The notes under the pieces: generated by a model
What the model was told of the DNA's origin: nothing
Database searches by the model: none
What the model saw: the letters and a program-made list of their open reading frames with translations, nothing else
Made by a program: the position numbers and the translations under genes
Shown here: positions 10,391 to 21,927 of the stretch, in pieces
How the letters are laid out: each line of letters opens with the position of its first letter
How positions within the stretch are numbered: position 1 is the first letter of the stretch
Source: Chondrus crispus
Lineage: Eukaryota; Rhodophyta; Florideophyceae; Gigartinales; Gigartinaceae
Assembly: GCF_000350225.1 (NCBI RefSeq)
Contig: NW_005179026.1
Span: forward strand, 124,001 to 188,000
DNA length: 64,000 nucleotides
Reading direction: 5' to 3'

Positions 10391-11785
10391 CGTACTGTGC
10401 CCGGGGCTCAGCCCCGTTCCCCGTCTCTAAGGGAAAAATCAGGCCCCAGGGAGGAGGTTGTTGGATTGGTGGATAAGCCCAAAGGGCCAGCTCAAGTCAA
10501 GAGAATTTTGAGCCGAGCCCGAGATCATTCGCTGGAAGAAGTTCGAAGACCCTGGTACAGGTTTAAGCGAAGGGAGTGTCCCGAGAAAATTTTGGTTCTT
10601 GCGCGAAAAAACTACAAAGTTTACGCGGACATTGGACCCACAATCGGATTGATGAGCCGGGTGTTGTCTGTATTAGACACCGGCACGGGACCAAACCTTG
10701 TGCGAAAATCGGAATTCCCGGCTGGAATGGAATCTCTAGTGTCCTACGGACCGACCCAAGACATTGGCGACGCGAACAATAGGCCCCTCCGGACTCTCGG
10801 CACAATTAGAATGCCTGTGAGGCTCGGAAAATTTGTGGCCGCAGCCGAGTTTATTGTATGCGAAAAACCAGCCGTCCCGCTAATTATAAGCGCGGACTAC
10901 TGTGACCGGTTTGTGGAAGCAATTTATCCAAGGAAGAAAACGGTTGAGTTGGCGGATTTCTCGGAGGTCCCGATAGTTAGGCGGTTCTCGACGAGAAAAG
11001 GGAAGAAGAATCTCGTCCCGGGAGAGGACGAGAATGATGGAAAGGTGGAGCGAATTTCCCCTAAGGTAAAAGTGGCAAGAGCCACGACTATGGAGCCAGG
11101 GACGCAACGCGTCGTGGAATGCACCTCGAAGATGGCGGGCTTGGTTGTGGTTCAGCCGTACTCGTCGTTGTACGAAAGGCACGGGTTGACGTGCACGAAT
11201 GGTGTCGTTCAGGTTGAGCCTGACCGGCCATTTCGTTTACTCGTTGCGAATTTTAGGACGTACCGTGTCAGGGTACAAAAAGGCCAAGTGTTGGCGGAAT
11301 TATTACCGCACCCGAGAGCCGCGCTCGAGAGCAAAACCACCATTGGTGAAGTTCTCGGAATTCAAGAAAGGAAGAAGGAAAATTTTCCTAATTCTACCAA
11401 GACGCCTACGGGCGAGACAAGATGCGAACCGTCGGATCAAGATCGCGAGGACCAGCAAGGAGAACGGGAGGAAAGGCTCTCCGCGACGGCAACTACGAAG
11501 CCGGAGCAGCGGATTGAGCCTCCCCCGCCGGACGTGGAAGATCTCGACCTGAGCCACGTGCCGGACCGGCTGCGCGAAAGATTCCGTCGAATGTTGAAAA
11601 AGTATTCCCGCATGTGCGATGGGACCCTTGGTGAGATCAACACCACGGTCCACCGGATTGAACTGGCCCCGGATACAAGGCCAATTGCACAAGCTCCCTA
11701 CCGAGCCGGTCCAAAGGCTCGGGAGGTCGAGGACGCAGAAGTACAGAAGATGTTAGAAGCAGGAGTCATCGAACCGGCGCAGTGA
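10391..11785 (+). pseudogene. Element A pol part 1: protease and linker
   Basis: Open in the -1 frame relative to gag, with no ATG that would suit as a start, so expression from gag by frameshifting is likely. In this copy a TGA at 10388-10390 lies just before it. CPEKILVLARKNYKVYADIG is followed by SVLDTGTGPNLVRK, an aspartic protease site, and by PLIISADYCDRFVEAIYPRK. Then comes a linker and the start of RT (TRPIAQAPYRAGPKAREVED). The frame ends at TGA 11783-11785, where element C has TCA (Ser). A one-base loss follows a few bases later. Confidence 0.8.
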
Positions 11786-12726
11786 GAATGGGCGTCCCCG
11801 TTTTATTAGTGTCGAAGCCGGACGGATCGATGCGCTTTTGCGTAAACTATCGCCGGTTAAACGCAGTAACGGTAAAGGACACGTACCCTTTACCGCGCAT
11901 GGATGAGTGCCTGGACTCACTTGGTGACACCAAGGTTTTCTCCGCGTTGGACGCGATCTCGGGATATTGGCAGATGCCTATCCCTGAGCGCGACCGCGAC
12001 AAGACCGCATTTTCGTGCCACTCAGGACTGCATCGCTTCTCAAGAATGCCCTTCGGGCTAACTAACGCGCCAGCGACGTTTCAGAGAGCAATGGATATCC
12101 TGCTCTCTCCGTTCCGTTGGAAATGCTGTTTGGTGTATCTGGATGACATAGTCATTTATAGCAAGTCGTGGGAGGAGCACATCGTGCACGTGGATGAAAT
12201 ACTTTCTGTATTGGAGAAGGCAGGTGTGAAGCTCAAGCTTCGCAAGTGCGAATTTTTCGTCGAAAAGATAAAGTACCTGGGCCATGTCGTTCGGCCATGT
12301 ACATTGGAAGTGGACGCTGCGCGAACCGTCGCATTGGAACAAGTGAGGTACCCTCAAACGCAGACCCAGCTCAGGAGCTTCTTGGGACTTTGTAATGTCT
12401 ACCGCAGATTCGTTCCGCATTATACGAAAATCGCGCACGCGCTCAATCAACTGTTGAAGAAGGGACAACCGCTCCAGTTGGAAGGATTCGACGAACCGTG
12501 CGAAAAAGCTTTTCACAAGCTCAAAGACGCTATCTTGGCGCCACCGGTGTTGGCGCTGCCGAAGAAGAACCTACCATACTCGGTAGACACCGATGCAAGC
12601 GACTATCAAATCGGCGCTGCATTATTTCAGACACATCCGGATGCGCAACGTAAACCCATCGGGTTCTTTTCAAGAACGTTATCCGCAGCCGAGAGCAACT
12701 ACTCCGTTTCAGAAAAGAATGTCTAG
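11782..12726 (+). pseudogene. Element A pol part 2: reverse transcriptase
   Basis: The frame is continued from part 1 after a one-base loss near 11797. RT motifs are all present: RFCVNYRRLN, FSALDAISGYWQMP, MPFGLTNAPATFQRA and catalytic LVYLDDIVIYS, followed by thumb KIKYLGHVV and the start of RNase H (YSVDTDASDYQIGAALF). It ends by a one-base loss in an A run near 12713-12718; element C has one more A there. The ATG at 11785 is chance. Confidence 0.85.
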
Positions 12727-14801
12727 CGGTAATTTGGGCCGTACAGACTTTAAGACCATATCTAGATGGCGAGCACTTCATTGTGCATACCGACCATGCC
12801 TCATTGAGGTGGTTGATGAACGTAACCGACCCCAGCGGGAGATTAATCCGATGGAGGCTCCGCCTCTCGGAATTTGATTTCACAATCAAGTACAAAAAGG
12901 GCAAGGCGGACAGCCAAGCTGATGCCCTGTCAAGATTACGGACCGCAGGAGAAACCGTCGACGAAATCGACGACGAAATTCCATGCTTTATGGCCGAACC
13001 GGCCGAGAGAACGGTGAAGGACGAGGACAGTTTCAGTGCGTTAGACGACATCCTCCCTCTTGAGGGAGGGACCGCCCCTGAGCGCCTCGGTCAATTCCAA
13101 GCTGTCACTCCGGAGGAGCTCATTCGCGAGCAAGCTGTCGACCCCTTCTGCATCCGCATCAAGGAAGAAATGGACGCCGGAAAGGTGAGAACATTCAGCA
13201 TGGAGACCGAGGAACTCGAAGGAACTCTATGCCGTACCGCGGCAGAGTTTGTACAAGTGGTGATACCACAATCGTTAAGGGACCGCGTCCTAGGGTTGAG
13301 CCACTACGCAAAATTGGCAGGCCACCCCGGAGGCAGGAAACTTTACAAGACATTGAGAAGATATTTTTATTGGCCTACGATGGCCCTAGACTGCTATGCA
13401 GTCGCGAAGAATTGCGCCGCATGCGCGCGGGAAAGGGTGAAGTTAAAAAAAAACACGAAGGAAATGAAGCTGTTCACGCCCAAAGCCCCGCTGGAGTTTG
13501 TCGCCATCGACATCCTCGGCGAGCTAATTACAACTAAGCGAAGAAATCGGTATATTCACGTGATCAGCGATCGATACTCGAAACTGGTACGAACCGTACC
13601 GTTGAAGAAGATATCAGCTGCGCACATCGCACAAGCCTTCGTTCACCATTGGGTATTCGTGTACGGACCGCCGGTCAAGCTGCTGTCCGACAATGGAACA
13701 CAGTTCACGGCCCGGTTCTTTCAGAACGTCTGTCGAATTCTCGGCATACGCAATGTGTTCACGACTACGTACCACCCGCAAGCCAACGGCCAAGTTGAGA
13801 GATTTAACAGCACGCTGACTTCCGCGTTGCGAAAATACGTTGGAGAGCATCCCAAGGACTGGGACTTATTTAGCGACGCTGTGACGTTCGCATACAACAC
13901 GCAAGTTCATCGAACTGCAAACATTGCGCCCTTCGAGCTGGTGTTAGCTCGGGCGCCGAGAAGCATTGCGGTACAAGCGCAACCAACTTTGGAGAACTTT
14001 AGCTCGTCACGAGCATACTACTTGAAATGGCAGTCTTGGTTGGAGAGCCTAATGCGAGGCGCCGATAGGAGTTTGCGGAAGGAACAAGCCCGGTACAAGC
14101 GAAATTTCGACGCACGCCTTCACAAGCCGCAGTATGAGATCCCACCGGGGTCCTACGTGTTCCTCCGGAAGAAGCAGGGCACGGCTAGCGAACCAAGACA
14201 CAAGCTGGCGCAAGTTGCCACAGAACCTTATCAGGTTAAAAGACCGGATCAACATACGGTAGTCATTCCTATTGGCGATCAGGAGAAGCGCGTATCGCGA
14301 GACAAGGTGGAGTTAGCCCCAAGCCCGATGGACTATGCGCCGATAACTGGGCTACGTCAAGCGCTACAGTTCCTGGGAGAGCCGGAGTTAAACGAAGAAG
14401 GAGAGGTAATGGAGGACGAGGAATGTCCTCACGCCCGTGCGCCTACGCCAGGGGACCAGGACAATCTAGTTAGTCAAGCTCCGACAGCGGAGACATCTCC
14501 GGACCTACGCGATTTCGGAAAGTCCAGAGAAGAGGATAACTTGGAAGATCTTCAGGAGGGGGAAGGAAACAGTTCAGAGAAAGGAGAGGAAACGGAAAAC
14601 ACGGAATAAGTGATCGACAAGATCGTGGACCACGGCTACGACGAGGAGAAATTAATTCTCAAAGTAAAGTGGTACGATTATACGTCCGAGGGGGCGACGT
14701 GGGAACCCATTGAGCGGTTACCCCGTAGTGCGGCCGTCACGTATTTCCGAAGGAAACGGTTGCCCCTGCCAGCGCAATTCGCGTACGCGGTACCTGGATA
14801 G
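12727..14801 (+). pseudogene. Element A pol part 3: RNase H, integrase, chromodomain
   Basis: After the frameshift one frame is open to TAA at 14607-14609 and then, in the same frame, to 14801. It holds the RNase H end (HTDHASLRWLM), a linker, the integrase zinc finger (LAGHPGGRKLYKT, NCAACAR) and the D-D-E core (VAIDILGEL, LLSDNGTQF, GQVERFNS). It ends with a chromodomain (DKIVDHGYDEEKLILKVKWYDY then TWEPIERLP). The stop separates the chromodomain; element D has Tyr there. Chromodomains of this group guide integration to marked chromatin. Confidence 0.85.
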
Positions 14802-16727
14802 CTGTTGTCAAGAAAGAATGCAGAGGAGAGCCGGCAGAGAAGTCAGAAGTTTGAGGAAGCGATGCATGCCGCGTCGTTGAGGAATGGGGAATGTCACCAT
14901 ACCCCCGGATGAGGTGTTACGGTCGCCTGAATGGCAACGCGTCACCACCAAAGCCCACACCTGAACTTAAGATCGAGAGCAGGAGCCCGCACGGAGGAGG
15001 AGCGAAAATTATCCCAGAATTACTAGAGAAATGCCGGGAGGGGATTGTCGAATCAACAGTATGAGAAATGAGCACCAGGCCTCCCCCGAAATCCTAATCA
15101 AACTTGAGGATGGCCGCCCGAAATCGCCGGTTGCCCGCTCAGTTACTGCTGCTAGCCAGGGCTGGCCGCACAAATATCGAAGTCAGATCGCGACCCGCGA
15201 CTACAAATTGCGTATGAAGCCGAAAACGTCCGTCGCCGGCGGCCCCGTCCAACTCGCTTCACGGAGAGCTGACAAGGATGAGCGAGGCGCAACGCGCGCT
15301 TGCCACGCAGGAGATGCCTTTTCTTAGGAACGGGAGCAGTGTGGATTTAAGACTGACCCCTGATCCCCACGCAACCCGCGTTTTATGGAGAGCCACCAAG
15401 CAGAGCAGAGAGGGCAACGAGTAGGGTTGGGAACGGGAGATAGCCGAAGGAGTCGAGGTCCCAACGAGACAACACGGTTCACCTGACAGTTGCGAACGAC
15501 AGAGCCACGACGCGTTTACTGACGAACAGCGTACTTACTAGTTTACAACGCCAACCCCCCTTCTCTTCTCACCACCTCTCTCCATTGTTTCGGTTTTAGT
15601 TGGTTGTTCGTTTTTTTGTGTGCGTTTGCTTTGTTATGTTATGTTTATTTTTTCTACCGTTGCCCAGGACACGACTTTGCCTGGCGCAAGTCGATCAGTG
15701 AGTCTGCAACAACCAGACGAAGGCTAGTGCCATGAGAAAGGGAAGAAGGAACCGCTGCGAGGGCCTTGTCAAGACAAGTAAGCTACGACGAGGGAAGAGA
15801 TGCTAGGTATCGCGGGTCGATTCGACCAAGAGAAGACTGTATCCGACGGGAAAGGCACAGAGTGCACGAGACGGGAAAAATGAAGGGAGAGTCGGGAGGG
15901 GGAGGAGCCCCACCCCCTCCGCAACAGGGGATATTGTTGATTGACGGGAAGGGATGATCAAGAGGGGACGCACCAGTTGCCTTGACGGAGCTCCGCAAGC
16001 CCCGATACAGAGGCTTGTTGAGCAGAAATAGTTACTAACCGAGGCAAACCCGCGACAAGGACAAGCATAGTCCCACCACGACGTTGGCAACTACGCGTCG
16101 ATTGCGACTAACACTGACGTCCCTGTAGTACTTCTGGCATACGCGCGACGCACCCACCGATCCGTAGCTATGCCCTACTATGTTTTCTGTTGTATTATTT
16201 TTTTTTGTTTGCGTTCTCTTTTGTTTCGTTCACCTTGGAGGTCTACAGGTACGACCGCGTCCTGTGAACGTCGATCAGCGGGTATATTGGGCATTAGAAG
16301 GAGGATACGGCCGCGTTACAAGGAAGAACGTCCTCCACGGTACATGGCAAGCTGGGCTTGTCTGGGGAGCGAGATACGTTATAGGGAGTCGAGAACAGCC
16401 ATCAAGATGGCCTCGGGAAACGCTGCAGTAGCGTAAAAAGGGCGAGACGACGCAGACAAAGAAGGAGGAGTGACGGGTCGAGCGCATGAAGCGCTGGGTA
16501 CGTAGAAAACGTACAAACGGCACACGCAAGTCTGTACCCGCCGCCACGCGAAGAGGCAAACAAGGAAAAGGGGGACACGATCGTCACGTGCGAGATGTAG
16601 AAGAAGGAGAGCAACGTTAACCGTCGACAACACCCCCAGGCCAGAGCAGAAAAAAAGGAGACTTAGGCGATTTCATCTGAAAACCTCCCTCACCGGAATG
16701 CAAGAGCCGCCGCAGTTGCACCACGAA

Positions 16728-17880
16728 AACGAAAATTTACTGTAGTCTCAGGATGAGGTTGGGTACCTTCTGAGACACGATCACGCGCACGAGACAGGGC
16801 GCTTGGATTAGAGATCCGTCCTCGTGATGCGAAAATTAATCAAGAAAATACTTGGAGGTCGTCAGAAAAACGCTGGACGAACAGCCGAAAATGGACCAAG
16901 GGGTAACCTTCGAAAATTTATTGACAAAGCTAGGGGGAAACCGTACTTGTTGGTCGCACGAAAACAGAGGAGTGCTGGCTACAGCCCATGACAAAAGTGC
17001 ACCAGGTAACCGCATCACACCGTCGTGAGCCATCGTGCAAGACACAATGCCGCCGTCGGCATGGCCATGTGCAATGAGTTCCGTACGTACGCCAAAGACG
17101 ACCGAACCCCTGCCTAACACCCCGGATTCCTGTTCTCGCGACTCGCCTCATTGTTCGAGACAGCTTAGAGAAAAAAGAAAAATGGAGAAGAGAGAACAGA
17201 GAAATGGTAATCCTCACGTCAATGAGGACCGATTTGCGACGTCTCATTGAGGGGGCAATCGGGAGTCTCGCGACATCTTCCAACAAGAACGATCCGGAGC
17301 GCCAAGGAGAGGAGAGCAACTCCGGAGGACGTGATAAAACGGCGAGTGAAATGTTGGAATTGTATTGGCGATGGTCCCCACCCGGAGGCTCTCAAGTTTG
17401 AAGTGATGTGGTGAACCGCGTCGCGGAGAGAGAGAGTAAGGACAGTCGCCGGAAACGAGATCCCTCGGACTTAGGAGAAGGGAAATGAAAGGACTTAAGC
17501 GATTTTGCCTGGGACCCACGCCCATGATTGAAATGGCCTGCGCGGCCATGCCGTGGAATGGAAAATTTACTGTAGTCTCAGGCTGAGGTAATACACCTCC
17601 TTGGATGCGATCACGAGCTGCCGCCGCGCGCACGTGAAGGGACGCTTGGATCAGTGATCCGCCCTCGTGGGGCATGATTTAATAAAAAAATGGGGATGTC
17701 GGCAGGGAGCTGCTGGACGGGCGGTGAAAGTTGAAAATTGAACACTGGTCAGTCTTCGAAATTTTAATCAAAATTAAGGGAAGGTACGGAACTTGTCGGT
17801 CATACGAGAACGGGGTGTCGCTTTTTATAGCCAAAGGCACGAGTATCCGAGGCCGTCCGGCAGCACCGTCACCAACCCCT
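16728..17880 (+). repeat. Diverged direct repeats of about 330 bp in element A
   Basis: The blocks 16728-17060 and 17558-17880 share ATTTACTGTAGTCTCAGG, then GATCACG, GCGCTTGGAT, GATCCG and CCTCGTG, then a run to CTTCGAAA and GGTC...ACGA, all in order. Element D has one block at about 52480-52820 (minus). They look like an old tandem duplication of 830 bases. Confidence 0.6.
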
Positions 17881-19516
17881 GCGCGCGACGCCAACCACAA
17901 CACCGAACGACGACGTCGTCAAACCCGTTTCAAAGGCGTTGACTACGATCGAGAGACTAAGAAATCGACGCTCGGCGGGTGGGAGGGTTCCCCCACGTGT
18001 GACTCTCGGAACGACCGCGTACAATCGGAGATGCACACCGGCATAGGAGCCATCCCCCCTTCTCCCCAAAACCGCGACTATTTCCGTTCCCAAAAAGCCT
18101 CGTCGCTCGCAGCGGCGAACAGAAGACGAAAGAAAGAAGGGGAACGGAACGTTATTTATTTATTCATGAGAGGATCGAGAGCCTTGCGCCTTCGTCCTCC
18201 AAGGATGTCCAGGAGGAACATTGTGGAAAGGACGAATCCAACGGAGAAGAAAGTGTCGCTCGACGAGCTTGTGACCGACAATCTGTCTGTTGCTTGTAGC
18301 GATTGACGTCACCAAGCTCACGTCCTTGTTTTACCCCGAGCGACCCACCATGGCAATTTACTCTCCTGTTCTTTCCTGTTCTTTCCTGCTCTTTGACTCC
18401 CTTTCTAGCTGTCTGTTTTTTTATTTCTTGCTCTACGTTTGTTTTCCTTTTTATTTTTTTCTTTGTGAAGGCGGAATACATCCCCGCGCCGCGACGTCGA
18501 CGCGCAAGACTAGGACAACCAAAAGGGCGCCGATCCCGACGAGACCCCCACGTTGGGGGGAGATAAGAAGGTGGATCCAGGCCTATACGCACGACGTGTG
18601 GACGGGACAAGTTATGACAGGAATTGCCTGGTTCAGTCGAAACCCCCGGATTGCTACAGTAGTGTATCCGACGGACCATGCAGGGAAGACGCTTGGCGCT
18701 GACCACGATCGACAGATTGGGGACAGAAACTCGTCGAGCAGGGCGAGGTTATGCTTCATTCGTTTTCGCTTTTGGTTTTGTCTTGCTTCGCCCTATTCTA
18801 TTTTTTTGGCGTCGGAGACGCGATTGCGTCCCTCGGACGCTGACCGGCAAGACCACAAGGTCCCCGAAGGAAGGAAGAGAGCGATCTCCGAACCGATGTA
18901 TCGTTGCCTTACGGTTACTATTTTAATGTGAAAAATACAAGTCATGCTTTGACCTGGGAGAAGGAAGAGTTAAATGGGGGCAAAATGTGCAATAGCCCTG
19001 CAAGGCAGTCGTTTTTTTGTCGTGTGAATTGAGCACCATGGCATTTGTTGAGAATGTTAGTCCACCCCCTGGGTAATCTAAGATTGAATTGAATGACCCC
19101 GCGTTATTTGATTTGCTCACTACAGTGTACGTTTCTAATACTTTCAAAGAAAAGGGTTCGTGGAATTGAGGAGACAATTGAAGAGAAGGAAGAAGGGATC
19201 GCGGATCGCAACGAGAGCGGGGGCGCGCCGGACGAAGGGTAGCTAATCGCCAACAGGCCAAAACTGGGATCGACTCTCGCTTTGACCGTCCGAACGGACG
19301 AGACGCAAAGGGATCAAGTTCCGATCGTGTTAGAAGGCTGGCTGATTTTTGTTTGTTGTGTGTGGCTACGGATCGAAGGCTGGAGAGCAAAGGGAAAGGC
19401 GCACTAAGCACCTCCCCGGAGGAGCACATCGTGATGACCACATCGATCCGATGCGACGAGCCCTTGTGGACTCACACATTCGAAGACGTCTAAACTTTAC
19501 TGTGTCACAGCCACGA

Positions 19517-19616
19517 CGTGTTGGATAAAGAGGAGGAAAAGGAAATCGAGGAAAAGGAAGATGTTCGTGTTGGATAAAGAGGAGAAAAAAGGAATCGAGG
19601 AGAAGAAAGACTATGA
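19517..19616 (+). repeat. Two 50-bp direct repeats
   Basis: CGTGTTGGATAAAGAGGAG followed by purine-rich sequence occurs twice, starting at about 19517 and 19567, with few differences. Confidence 0.6.
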
Positions 19617-20051
19617 TGGATAATGGTGTGACGTCAGGGAAAATTTAATTCTCACATTCACAGATTCTTCGCACTCGCTGTGTCACAGCAGCTGCAAAGA
19701 AAATATACATCCCCCTGCCGGTGGCCTGGAGTTTCTTTTTGGACTGGACGTTGGCATAGATGGTGATTTAAGTGTTGTGAAGTGCACAATCGACAAGAGG
19801 AAGAACGGGCTTCCGTTTGGGTCGAGCGGCGCTTTTGCGATATTGTGAAGAAGGAATCGGCTGCTGGCCGCCCGAAGCCCCACGTATACCCCTACTGTCA
19901 TTACGAAGTTACTTTCGTTCGCCACGTTGCGTTACGGGCAAAGACGGCCGCCGGACATGCCGCCAGAAAAGCACATCCAGGATGGGAGGAAGAAAATGTG
20001 CCACAAAAGAGGAGGAAAGTGAAGGTAACGGGGGATACGCAGGTGATTCAT

Positions 20052-20057
20052 TTTATT
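20052..20057 (-). terminator. Polyadenylation signal after the element A aORF
   Basis: AATAAA on the minus strand 98 bases after the aORF stop. The surrounding GGATAATAAAATGAATCA is also found after the element D aORF. Confidence 0.5.
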
Positions 20058-20154
20058 ATCCAAAAGCTACCGGATGACGTCGATAACCAGACGTCACCCC
20101 AAACGGGTAATAATCTGAGAGCGGATCGTGGGGGAAGTCGCTCTGAGCGGCGGG

Positions 20155-21817
20155 TCAGTGGGGCGGCACACCCAAGGGTTTTTCCTTCCGGAGTGAGGTA
20201 ACGAGTCGAGCAAGGACTCGCAGATCATCGAGGGAAGCCCCTTGGAGAGCTTCACTTTTGATGCCATGAGCGCGGGGCAATGTGCAGTAGATGCCAATGG
20301 CTCCGTCGCTCTTTTTGGGAATTGATGGGGACGGTGGGGAAGACAACGCTTCCCTAACCGACAGAGTTTCGGTATGCCCTGCCGATGGGATATTGGCAGC
20401 AGGAGGAGGAGCAGCAGGGGCTGCAAGCAGAGGGGAATCTGGAGCAGACGGTCGGGGACAAACGTCGTCTGCACGGGGATCTATGGCTCGTTTGGGAGCC
20501 ACGTCAGGGGTTGGAACTTGGTTGCCCAATTGGCGACTGAGGCGCGCTTCAGAGGGAGAGCACAAGGCGGATGTCCAAGGGTTGAACCAGACGAAGTCAC
20601 CCGCTGCGCTGTGACTTCGTCCGGGAGAAAAGGACGTACGTCGCTTCGCGAAGGATCGGGATGAGTTGAAAGGGGGAACAACATCCCAGTCGACCTGATT
20701 GATCTTTTCGAGTAAGGAGTGCAGTTCGAAGTCGGTGTCTGCTCCGCCCAAGGGCACAGTATAGTCCAAAAGGCCCATAAGCTCGACGAGCTTCGGAGGA
20801 AGATACCAAAGCCGCCAACAATCGTACGCCTCCCAGAGCAAGGTGGCGGCTACCTTCACGCACCACTCCGTCAAAAAGACAACCCACAACCCGTGACGAG
20901 GATCAGTGAGATGGCTTCCAAAGTAGGTAAGGATGGGACCGAGCTCTGCCCAAAACCCTTGGCAGACCTCAAATTGTCCCCACCACGAGGGGAGTTGCTG
21001 GTACCGGTTGGGATAGTGTGACCGAGCAATTTCCCCCGCCTCCACCATTTGGTAAGCTAGGAAGTATCCGGTGTCCGATCTCACCTTACGCTCGAGTCGA
21101 ACAGTATGCTGGAAGAAGGGGATGTTCCCGCGTTTCATATGTCGGAAATTGAGGGCGAAGATTGCGCGTGTGTATGACATGGCATCGTTAGTCACTGTCA
21201 GTTGGTTATGCCACAGGCGGTCCGCCTCGAGCACGGGGTCACCCGTTTCCAGCTGAGGAGGTTGTCAAGGTAATCACGCTCCCCTCCGTGCGAAATTTCC
21301 ACCTGTCGCATCCGAAGGACGAAGGAATGAGGGCATCGGATAGGGATAGGTCGAGACGGTCGAGGACGGCTTCCATGAACCGCAGGGATAGGCCCTGGCG
21401 GCCACAAGGGGAGGAACGGCGCAGGATAGAAGGGGGAATGGCGATACGGGCACGCCAATCGTAGGAGGAAATGGCTTGAAGGGGAAGGTGACCCGGCAGC
21501 ATCCCCGCACCGTCGGCAAAGTCGCGCTAGATGCTAGCGACGTCGCGCACGTCGATGGCGGAAAACCAAGGAGCGGCCGCGTACAGTAAGGGATAGTCGC
21601 GCATGGATTTACCTTGGAGCTCGGCTAGTGAGAGGTATCAACGGGGGGTTGATGATTGATGGAGACCGGGATGGAAGGCCGGTTCAGGAATGTTGGTGTC
21701 CGGGGGAAGTCGGGGTATGGAAGGAAGGTTGCTAGGAATGGAAGGCGTGTATGAGAAGCCCATACCGCAGCGACCGCGGGTGGTATGTCCGACAGTGAGA
21801 TCCGATGAAGGAAACAT
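20155..21817 (-). pseudogene. Antisense ORF (aORF) of element A
   Basis: Reads opposite to gag and pol. The ATG at 21817 lies 110 bases inside the 3' LTR, and the same ATG is present in element D. About 554 residues when aligned with D. Broken here by TGA 21638-21640, TAG 21527-21529 and a one-base G loss near 21276; from 21234 to 20155 it is open. Conserved stretches include SYDWRAR, WKFRTEG, FFQHTVRLERK, SWWGQFEVCQGFWAELGP and VVFLTEWCVKVAATLLWEAYD. The last third is Ser/Pro/Ala-rich and likely disordered. I see no signal peptide, no membrane segment, no zinc finger and no catalytic motif I recognise. Not an env-like glycoprotein by these features. Function unknown. Confidence 0.75.
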
Positions 21818-21914
21818 GGAGATCGTCTTACTCTCACGCAGGCGGCGACCGACGGTCGGAAGAAAAAGGAAGAAGTTGGGAAGCAAGGGAGTGAAGCCGC
21901 TGCGCAAGAGCGCT

Positions 21915-21927
21915 CAGAAGGGGGATC
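21915..21927 (+). promoter_or_regulatory. Polypurine tract of element A
   Basis: CAGAAGGGGGATC directly before the LTR TGTAGTGC. Element D has CAGAAAGAGGATA at the same place. It would prime plus-strand DNA synthesis. Confidence 0.55.

Larger units (their letters stand above)
14802..20154 (+). other. Long 3' region of element A without sense gene
   Basis: No convincing plus-strand ORF. It is colinear in parts with 50103-53746 of element D (for instance 17558-17880 against 52480-52820), so it belongs to the element. It contains T-rich tracts near 15590-15660, 16180-16235, 18355-18470 and 18750-18805, a diverged 330-base duplication (16728-17060 and 17558-17880) and a short tandem repeat (19517-19616). 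It may be a long 3' leader or hold structured RNA. I see no rRNA, tRNA or known ncRNA. Confidence 0.6.

Noticed and set aside
20155-21817. aORF as an env-like gene
   Set aside because: It is antisense, with no signal peptide or transmembrane segment that I can see.
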